Source: an uncultured Clostridium sp.
Lineage (GTDB): Bacteria > Bacillota > Clostridia > Clostridiales > Clostridiaceae
DNA: 5,012 nt
Assembly: GCA_934777095.1 (NCBI GenBank)
Contig: CAKVNP010000203.1
Location: forward strand, 1-5,012
Direction: 5' to 3'
Shown here: one piece after another, positions 1 to 5,012 of the stretch
Position numbering within the stretch: the stretch's first letter is position 1
How the letters are laid out: each line of letters begins with the position of its first letter
Notes under the pieces: generated by a model
What the model was told of the DNA's origin: nothing
Database searches by the model: none
What the model saw: the letters and a program-made list of their open reading frames with translations, nothing else
Made by a program: the position numbers and the translations under genes

Positions 1-128
1 CCTTAATGAAGTAAGGGTTAAGTAGCAGAAGTTAGTAAAAGTAAAGCTTGAAGATTATGAAGCATGGTGCTGTTAAGGCTATATGCTTCATTATTGTATT
101 ATAGAAATGAGATTATGGAGGGTTTTAA
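1..128 (+). other. Non-coding leader upstream of ugd
   Basis: I see no supportable gene in this stretch. Stops occur early in all three forward frames (TAA at 4-6 and 12-14, TAG at 23-25), so at most the last few codons of an upstream gene could be present. The stretch holds an inverted repeat (57-91), a weak -10-like TATTAT (97-102) with no convincing -35 partner, and a strong GGAGGG ribosome binding site (117-122) six bases before the ugd ATG. It could be the 5' leader of the operon or simply a spacer inside a longer one. Confidence 0.6.
57..91 (+). other. 9-bp inverted repeat (RNA hairpin) in the ugd leader
   Basis: ATGAAGCAT (57-65) is perfectly complementary to ATGCTTCAT (83-91), giving a 9-bp stem around a 17-base loop. 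Three of the nine pairs are G-C, so stability would be moderate. What follows (TATTGTATTATAG) is not a T-run, which argues against an ordinary intrinsic terminator. It may be a leader RNA structure, a weak attenuator, an end-of-transcript structure for the preceding gene, or a DNA-binding site. In such AT-rich DNA a chance repeat also cannot be excluded. Confidence 0.35.
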
Positions 129-1445
129 ATGAACATAGTAGTAGCAGGAACCGGGTATGTAGGTTTAGTAACAGGAGCATGTCTTTCAGAGGTAGGACAT
201 AGTGTTACTTGTGTTGATATAGATGAAAAGAAAGTTGAAATAATGAAGAAGGGAATATCTCCTATATATGAACCAGGACTTGATGAATTATTATTAAAGA
301 ATTATCAGGCCGGAAGATTAGATTTTACTACAGATTACGAAACTGCTTATAAAAAGGCTGATATTGTATTTATAGGAGTTGGTACACCAGAAAGAGTTGA
401 TGGTTCAGCTAACTTAGATTATGTATTTTCAGTATGCAGCCAGATTGCAGGAAATGTTGAAAATGACTGTTTAGTAGTAGTTAAGTCTACTGTTCCAATT
501 GGAACTAATGACAAAGTAGAAGAATTTTTAAGAGAAAATCTTAAGAATGATGTTCAGATAGAAGTAGCTTCTAATCCGGAATTTTTAGCACAGGGAACTG
601 CTGTACCAGATACTCTTCATGCATCAAGAATTGTAATTGGGGTTGAATCTAAGGAAGCAGAAGAAAAGTTAAGATATGTATATGAAAGATTTGGACAACC
701 TATAGTGGTAACTAATCGAAGAAGTGCTGAAATGATAAAGTATGCATCTAATGACTTTTTAGCTTTAAAAATTTCATTTATGAATGAAATGGCTAATGTA
801 TGTGAAATTGTAGGAGCTAATATAGAAGATGTTGCTAAGGGGATGAGTTTTGATAAGAGAATTGGGGAAAAGTTCTTAAATGCAGGGCTTGGATATGGTG
901 GATCATGTTTCCCAAAAGATACAAAAGCACTTCACTGGCTGGCTAATGACAGCGGATATGAAATAAAAACTATTAAAGCAACTATTGAAGTAAATGAAAA
1001 TCAAAAATACAAGCTATTTAGAAAAGCTAAGCAGAGATTTACTTCATTAAAAGGCATGAAGGTAGCAGTTTTAGGGCTTACATTTAAGCCAGGAACTGAT
1101 GACTTAAGAGAAGCTCCATCAATACCAAATATAAGAAGACTATTAGATGAAGGTGCTGAAATAGTTGCCTATGATCCAGTTGGGGAAAATAATTATCGAA
1201 GATTATTCCCGACAGAAATTGAATATGTTTCATCAGCAGAAGAAGCTTTAAAAGATGCAGATACAGCATTTATCTTTACTGAATGGAATGAAATCAAGGA
1301 AGTTAAATTAACTAGATATAAGGACTTAATGAAATCTGTGGTAATTTTTGATGGACGTAACTGTTATGAATTAGAGGAAGCTGAAGAAGCAGGCGTTGAT
1401 TACTATTCAATAGGAAGAAGAGAAGTAAAGCAGATTAGAAAATAA
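129..1445 (+). CDS. ugd: UDP-glucose 6-dehydrogenase
   Basis: This cytoplasmic enzyme oxidises UDP-glucose to UDP-glucuronic acid with two NAD+, supplying the uronic acid donor for acidic polysaccharides. The 438 residues match the family's usual length. The N-terminal Rossmann domain (about 1-185) shows GTGYVG at 7-12 and the ribose-binding Asp30. A helical dimerisation domain covers about 200-295, and the C-terminal UDP-binding domain about 310-425, including GLTFKPGTDDLRE. Catalytic positions are all present: Thr121 in KSTVPIG, Glu151 in NPEFLAQG, Lys204, Asn208, the nucleophile Cys260 in GGSCFPKD, and Asp264. Lys204, Asn208, Cys260 and Asp264 carry the same numbers as in the well-studied Streptococcus pyogenes enzyme. 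The start is the ATG six bases after GGAGGG. It is the first gene of the visible cluster, 19 bases ahead of a glycosyltransferase. UDP-mannose/UDP-HexNAc dehydrogenases are relatives, but the whole pattern fits the UDP-glucose enzyme best. Confidence 0.97.
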   Translation: MNIVVAGTGYVGLVTGACLSEVGHSVTCVDIDEKKVEIMKKGISPIYEPGLDELLLKNYQAGRLDFTTDYETAYKKADIVFIGVGTPERVDGSANLDYVFSVCSQIAGNVENDCLVVVKSTVPIGTNDKVEEFLRENLKNDVQIEVASNPEFLAQGTAVPDTLHASRIVIGVESKEAEEKLRYVYERFGQPIVVTNRRSAEMIKYASNDFLALKISFMNEMANVCEIVGANIEDVAKGMSFDKRIGEKFLNAGLGYGGSCFPKDTKALHWLANDSGYEIKTIKATIEVNENQKYKLFRKAKQRFTSLKGMKVAVLGLTFKPGTDDLREAPSIPNIRRLLDEGAEIVAYDPVGENNYRRLFPTEIEYVSSAEEALKDADTAFIFTEWNEIKEVKLTRYKDLMKSVVIFDGRNCYELEEAEEAGVDYYSIGRREVKQIRK

Positions 1446-1464
1446 AGAAATCGGAGAAAGCATA

Positions 1465-2331
1465 ATGCAGAAGGTTGGCGTTGTAATCCTAAATTACTTA
1501 AATTATAAGGATACCATAGAGTGTATTGATAGTTTAAAAGATGAAGGTTATCAAAATAAAGAAGTTATTATCGTAGATAATGGATCAAATAATGAATCAT
1601 TTGAGATAATTAAAGAACATTGTAAGGGACTTGAAAATACGTATTGTTTAAAGTCTGAGGAAAATTTAGGCTTTGCTAAAGGAAATAATATCGGAATTGA
1701 ATATGCAGTAAAAGAGCTGCAATGTAACTTTGTACTTGTAGTAAATAATGATACTATTTTTGAAGATAAAAATTTAATAAGTAATTTAATGGATAGTTAT
1801 GAAGAAGGGGTGGCAGCTATAGGTCCAAGAATAATAGCTGCCAATGGCCTAGATCAGAATCCAATTAAGCACATAATAGATAAGCAGGCTACAGAAAGGC
1901 ACTTAAGAGAATGTGGCCAAGGGAAAAGTTTACTAAAGGATTCAGCTATTTATAGGGCTGCTATAAAAGCCAAAAGAATTATTCAAGGAAAGCTTAGTGG
2001 TGAGGAACAGCATAATTCACAAGAGTTAGTTCTTCATGGAGCATGTTTTATGCTTACTAAGGATTATTTTGAGTATTATCCTTATTTATTTCCTGGGACA
2101 TTTTTATATTATGAAGAAAATATTATTACAGTATTAACTAAGAAGGTTAAATTAAGAAAAAAACTTATCGATAATACTTATATTTATCATAAGGAAGATC
2201 AATCAACTGAAATGAGTTTTAATAATGATAATGAAATAAGAAGGAAATTTTATGTTGATAGTGCCAAGGAATGTTTAAAACTTTATGATTTAAGTTATGA
2301 TAAAATCATAAAAAGTTACTTTAAAAAGTAG
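1465..2331 (+). CDS. Family 2 glycosyltransferase, rhamnosyltransferase-like
   Basis: This is a predicted cytoplasmic GT-A fold inverting transferase that would add one sugar from a nucleotide donor to a growing polysaccharide unit. The 288-residue length is typical of the WbbL/RfbF-like branch. Visible motifs in order are VVILNYLNYKDT (6-17) at the first strand, VDNGSNN with Asp38, NLGFAKGNNIGI (about 68-79), and the metal-binding DXD position as NND (94-96). HGACFML begins at His191, followed by a TFLYYEEN segment with EEN at 217-219, then YHKED with His242. Most relatives have an acidic ED or EDxD where EEN lies, so the catalytic base is probably Glu217 or Glu218. About 65 residues (130-190), rich in Lys, Arg and Glu, separate the DXD and HGACFML parts. 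No membrane segment or signal peptide is seen. The ATG follows GGAGA (1453-1457) by seven bases. Donor and acceptor cannot be told; rhamnose is only the name of the best-known branch. Confidence 0.9.
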   Translation: MQKVGVVILNYLNYKDTIECIDSLKDEGYQNKEVIIVDNGSNNESFEIIKEHCKGLENTYCLKSEENLGFAKGNNIGIEYAVKELQCNFVLVVNNDTIFEDKNLISNLMDSYEEGVAAIGPRIIAANGLDQNPIKHIIDKQATERHLRECGQGKSLLKDSAIYRAAIKAKRIIQGKLSGEEQHNSQELVLHGACFMLTKDYFEYYPYLFPGTFLYYEENIITVLTKKVKLRKKLIDNTYIYHKEDQSTEMSFNNDNEIRRKFYVDSAKECLKLYDLSYDKIIKSYFKK

Positions 2332-2334
2332 GAG
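2331..2334 (+). promoter_or_regulatory. Ribosome binding site deciding the TTG start of the flippase
   Basis: GGAG overlaps the last base of the preceding gene's TAG stop and lies eight bases before TTG at 2343-2345. No ATG or GTG sits at a better distance: the first in-frame ATG is codon 20 (2400), inside the first membrane helix. The stop/SD overlap suggests translational coupling with the upstream transferase. Confidence 0.7.
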
Positions 2335-2342
2335 CTGATATT

Positions 2343-3782
2343 TTGAGTAAAAACTTAGGAAAAAAGTTCTTGGAGTTCGCATTAGGTAGTGGAATAACCA
2401 TGATATTAGGATTATTGACTACTCCTGTAATTACGAGAATTATTTCTCCAGAACAATTTGGAAAATTATCAATGTTTAATACTGTATCAAATATAGCAAG
2501 TGTACTATTGATACTTGGCTGTGACCAGTCATTTATGAGGTTCTTTTATGAAGAGGAACCTGAAAATAGAAGAGGACTTTTATTTAAAGTAGTAAAGGTT
2601 CCGGCATTTGTAACTATAACAAGCAGTATAATGCTGTTATTCTTCTCTGCACCACTAATCAGATTTATGGTGGGTGAAAGCAAGATATCAGTAACCTTAT
2701 TATTTATCTCACAGATTATATTTTTAGTAGTAGGCAGATTTGCCATGCTGGTAGTTAGAATGCAGCAGAAAGGAAAGCAGTATTCTACAGTGCAGGTTTT
2801 AGGAAAAGCCTCATACATAGCAGTAACTTTATTTATCTTTACTTTTTTAGGAGATAATTATTTAGTATTAATTATTGCAACTACTATTTCGAATATGATA
2901 ATGGCTCTTGTGAGCATATTATTTGAAAGGGACTTTTGGTTTAGAAAAACTAATACACGTGTTTCAAATAAATTTACCACAAATGAACTGCTTAAATATG
3001 GCTTTCCATTTGTATTTGTTTATATAGTTAACTGGCTGTTCCAGTCAATAGATAAGTTCACTATTACAGCATTTAAAGGTTATGAAGAGGTTGGAATTTA
3101 TAGTTCAGCAAATTCAATTATTTCAATGCTGAATATAATACAGACAACTTTTAGTACATTCTGGACTCCTGTTGCTTATGAACATTATAAAGAAAAACCT
3201 GAAGATACAGGATTTTTCATTAAAGTAAATGATATAGTAACTTTTATAATGATTTTATTTGGAATAGGTTTTATTACTTGTAAAGGACTGATAAGTCTTT
3301 TATTAGGACCACAGTATAGAACGGCTTCATATATTATGCCATTCTTAGTATTTATGCCAATAATGTACACTATTTCGGAAACTACGGTACAGGGAATTGC
3401 TTTTGTAAAGAAAACAAATTACTATTTGTGGATTGCAGTAATAAGTGCTGTTACCAATGCTATTGGAAACTTTATGCTTGTTCCTTCAATGGGGGCAAAA
3501 GGTGCAGCAATATCTACCGGAATTTCATATGTAATATTTGCAATATTAAGAACTCAGATATCAAAAAGATTATATCCAGTAAAATATAAAGCTTTTAAAG
3601 CTTATATCTGTATGGCAGGCTTAGCAGTGCTAGCGCTGTATGGAAGTTTTAATAATTTCGATTTAATGACTGTCTTAATAAGTGCAGCTAATATAGTTAT
3701 ACTTTGTGTACTATATAAGGATGTAATTGCAGATGGTATAAAATATGGAAAGAGCAAATTAGAAAGTATTAAAAATAAGTAG
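2343..3782 (+). CDS. Polysaccharide (Wzx-type) flippase, integral membrane protein
   Basis: This is a predicted inner-membrane transporter of the MOP (MATE/MVF) superfamily, polysaccharide synthesis branch. It would flip undecaprenyl-diphosphate-linked sugar units from the cytoplasmic to the outer face of the membrane. The 479 residues are of normal length. By eye I count about 14 hydrophobic helices, near 11-31, 44-64, 84-106, 115-138, 153-171, 173-194, 217-236, 250-274, 297-321, 329-349, 359-380, 386-403, 418-435 and 439-458. Family hallmarks are an N-terminal helix followed by ITRIISPEQFGKLSMF (30-45), the SIDKF segment after helix 7 with Asp237, and EEVGIYSSANSI leading into helix 8. The start is TTG, supported by a GGAG site eight bases upstream. 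Lying between two glycosyltransferases, with 11- and 21-base gaps, it fits export of the unit they build. A teichoic or peptidoglycan-lipid flippase is possible but less likely in this context. The substrate cannot be deduced. Confidence 0.92.
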   Translation: MSKNLGKKFLEFALGSGITMILGLLTTPVITRIISPEQFGKLSMFNTVSNIASVLLILGCDQSFMRFFYEEEPENRRGLLFKVVKVPAFVTITSSIMLLFFSAPLIRFMVGESKISVTLLFISQIIFLVVGRFAMLVVRMQQKGKQYSTVQVLGKASYIAVTLFIFTFLGDNYLVLIIATTISNMIMALVSILFERDFWFRKTNTRVSNKFTTNELLKYGFPFVFVYIVNWLFQSIDKFTITAFKGYEEVGIYSSANSIISMLNIIQTTFSTFWTPVAYEHYKEKPEDTGFFIKVNDIVTFIMILFGIGFITCKGLISLLLGPQYRTASYIMPFLVFMPIMYTISETTVQGIAFVKKTNYYLWIAVISAVTNAIGNFMLVPSMGAKGAAISTGISYVIFAILRTQISKRLYPVKYKAFKAYICMAGLAVLALYGSFNNFDLMTVLISAANIVILCVLYKDVIADGIKYGKSKLESIKNK

Positions 3783-3803
3783 AGCTGAAAGCGAGAATCT
3801 ATT

Positions 3804-4964
3804 ATGTATGAAAGAATATTAGTTAAAATATATAAACACTCAGGCAATGTGAGGCTTTCTAAATTATGCACCAATATCATTATGTGCATGTTAAGCTTTA
3901 TATCTGTTATTAAATATTATTTAACACCTGCTGATCATACTGAGATGACAGTTGTAGATGAAGTGGCAGAAAGAAGCTTTGTACCTAAAAAGATTAAAAG
4001 AAATGAGCAGGTAAAATATGATTTATCAATTATTATACCTGCCTATAATAGCAGCGGGACAATAGATAATTGTCTTGAGTCAATTTTAAAAGAAGATACT
4101 GATTACAATTATGAAGTGATTGTAATTAATGACGGTTCTAAAGATGATACTTTAGAAAAACTTGCTAAGTATCGAGAATTGAAAAATTTTACTATTTTAA
4201 GCCATGAAAACAGAGGAATAGCGTGTACAAGAAATAGAGGATTAGAAGAGGCTGCTGGAAAGTATATCATGTTTGTTGATGCTGATGATATTGTTCCAGC
4301 AGAAACAATTAATGTTTTACTTAATAAAGCTTTTTCTAAGAATTATGATATTATTGAAGGTAATTATCTTAATGTATATGGTGATGGTAAAAAGGTTTCT
4401 GGGAAGGCATTATGGCAGGATGATTTTGAGGTTGATTTAAAGCAGAACCAAGAATTTATCAGAGAAATAAAAGGTTTCCCCTGGGGAAGAATATACAAAA
4501 GAGAATTATGGGATAATGTTGAATATCCAATAGGTTTTGAATATGAAGACACAATAATAAGATTCACTATATTTAGAAGAGCAGAAACTTATGCATATAT
4601 TAACAAAAATATTTATGAATATACCTTAAGTACAACTTCCATAAGCAGCAGGCTTAAAGGAACATTAAACAGTCTGGATACTTATTTTGTTGCTAAATAT
4701 CTAATAGATAATAATAGGTATTTAGGAGTTAAAGAAGATGAAGTATTTTATAAGGTGGTACTAAATCAATTTTCATCAATGCTTTATTATAGAAGTATTG
4801 GTGTGAATAAAGAGTATAAGAAGTATATATTATCAAAGTCAGCAGAAACACTAACAGAAATCGAAGATTACTGTCCACAGTTAAGCCAAAAAGATAGAAT
4901 GTTGAAAAGTGCAATATTAGAGAAGAATTTAAAGCGTTGGGAAATATGTTGTAAGTGGAGATAA
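3804..4964 (+). CDS. Family 2 glycosyltransferase with N-terminal hydrophobic extension
   Basis: This is a predicted inverting GT-A transferase acting on the cytoplasmic face of the membrane to extend the polysaccharide unit. The catalytic domain begins only at about residue 75 (DLSIIIPAYN, with PAYN at 79-82). It continues with VINDGSKDDT (Asp110 in DGS), HENRGIACTRNRG, and the metal-binding VDADD (158-162). PWGRIYKRELW starts at Pro226, and YEDT at 247-250 carries the expected catalytic base Glu248/Asp249, so all core motifs are intact. Ahead of it, residues 1-74 include a hydrophobic stretch at 21-40 (with KYYL) and a charged linker. The C-terminal third (about 285-386) is helical and variable, as is common in acceptor-recognising parts. 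The ATG has only a weak GAG-containing site (3793-3795). Later in-frame ATGs (codon 27 at 3882) have no better one, so I keep the long start. It follows the flippase by 21 bases. The sugar transferred is unknown. Confidence 0.9.
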   Translation: MYERILVKIYKHSGNVRLSKLCTNIIMCMLSFISVIKYYLTPADHTEMTVVDEVAERSFVPKKIKRNEQVKYDLSIIIPAYNSSGTIDNCLESILKEDTDYNYEVIVINDGSKDDTLEKLAKYRELKNFTILSHENRGIACTRNRGLEEAAGKYIMFVDADDIVPAETINVLLNKAFSKNYDIIEGNYLNVYGDGKKVSGKALWQDDFEVDLKQNQEFIREIKGFPWGRIYKRELWDNVEYPIGFEYEDTIIRFTIFRRAETYAYINKNIYEYTLSTTSISSRLKGTLNSLDTYFVAKYLIDNNRYLGVKEDEVFYKVVLNQFSSMLYYRSIGVNKEYKKYILSKSAETLTEIEDYCPQLSQKDRMLKSAILEKNLKRWEICCKWR

Positions 4965-4978
4965 AATAGTAATATAAT
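4949..4978 (+). promoter_or_regulatory. Possible sigma-A-like promoter at the end of the second transferase gene
   Basis: TTGTAA (4949-4954, four of six matches to TTGACA) and a perfect TATAAT (4973-4978) are separated by 18 bases. The -35 lies inside the 3' end of the transferase gene and the -10 in the following gap. A start of transcription would fall near 4985, at or after the next possible ATG (4984). It would therefore serve a gene starting further downstream, or it is chance: TATAAT is frequent in DNA this AT-rich. Confidence 0.2.
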
Positions 4979-4983
4979 AAAGA

Positions 4984-5012
4984 ATGTCTAAAATTATAGT
5001 AAAGTTTAATAT
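4984..5012 (+). CDS. Possible start of a further gene, cut by the window edge
   Basis: An ATG 19 bases after the preceding stop opens a frame reading MSKIIVKFN to the edge. The gap size matches the other junctions in this cluster (11-21 bases), and a basic-hydrophobic start is plausible for another sugar-assembly protein. Against it, there is no clear Shine-Dalgarno site: only AATAATAAAG precedes the ATG. Nine codons are too few to assign a family. Confidence 0.35.

Noticed and set aside
2..25. Tail of an upstream gene ending LNEVRVK-stop
   Set aside because: Seven codons before a TAG are not enough to tell a real gene end from chance, and the other frames also stop nearby.
73..102. Promoter for ugd with TTAAGG and TATTAT
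   Set aside because: The -10 matches at five of six positions, but the -35 at only three of six. The pair also overlaps the hairpin, so it is too weak to list as a promoter.
593..595. Gln155 in NPEFLAQG of Ugd where many homologues have Glu
   Set aside because: I recall this substitution as usual in clostridial Ugd proteins. The catalytic Glu151 and all other active-site residues are present, so it is not a sign of loss of function.
1084..1269. Minus-strand open frame of 61 codons inside ugd
   Set aside because: It lies fully antisense to the conserved C-terminal domain of the dehydrogenase, is leucine-rich in the way of antisense AT-rich frames, and resembles no family I know.
2546..2818. 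Minus-strand open frame of 90 codons inside the flippase gene
   Set aside because: It is antisense to membrane-helix coding sequence. Such frames stay open because of the codon bias of the real gene.
3588..3604. Direct repeat of AAAGCTT within the flippase gene
   Set aside because: Two short palindromic HindIII-like words two bases apart encode Lys-Ala-Phe-Lys-Ala. This is explained by ordinary coding with AAA and GCT codons.
3602..3889. Minus-strand open frame of 95 codons across the flippase/transferase junction
   Set aside because: It spans the end of one sound gene and the start of another on the opposite strand, with no family resemblance. Its hydrophobic look mirrors the membrane-coding DNA beneath it.

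Overview
The window is about 70% A+T, with AGA arginine codons, frequent TTA leucine codons and GGAG-type Shine-Dalgarno sites. This points to a low-GC Firmicute, most likely a Clostridium-like member of the Clostridia. That placement rests on composition and protein style, not on a marker gene.

All recognisable genes lie on the + strand with gaps of only 11 to 21 bases, and no terminator is visible between them, so they read as one operon. After a 128-base non-coding leader containing a 9-bp hairpin come four complete genes. They are a UDP-glucose 6-dehydrogenase (129-1445), a rhamnosyltransferase-like family 2 glycosyltransferase (1465-2331), a 14-helix polysaccharide flippase of the Wzx type (2343-3782, TTG start) and a second, SpsA-like family 2 glycosyltransferase with an unusual 75-residue N-terminal extension (3804-4964). 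A possible start of a fifth gene runs off the right edge (4984-5012).

Together this is a segment of a capsule or exopolysaccharide locus. The dehydrogenase makes UDP-glucuronic acid, the two transferases would add sugars to a lipid-linked repeat unit on the cytoplasmic face of the membrane, and the flippase would move that unit outward. The polymerase, the initiating sugar-phosphate transferase and any chain-length regulators are not here; they would be expected in flanking DNA. The dehydrogenase suggests an acidic, uronate-containing polymer, but the sugar structure cannot be read from this window.

I see no mobile element, CRISPR array, tRNA or rRNA, and no evidence of a new kind of system. 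The points worth checking are local: the leader hairpin, a tyrosine in the dehydrogenase at the position used for kinase control in a Bacillus homologue, a variant acidic motif in the first transferase, and the hydrophobic N-terminus of the second.
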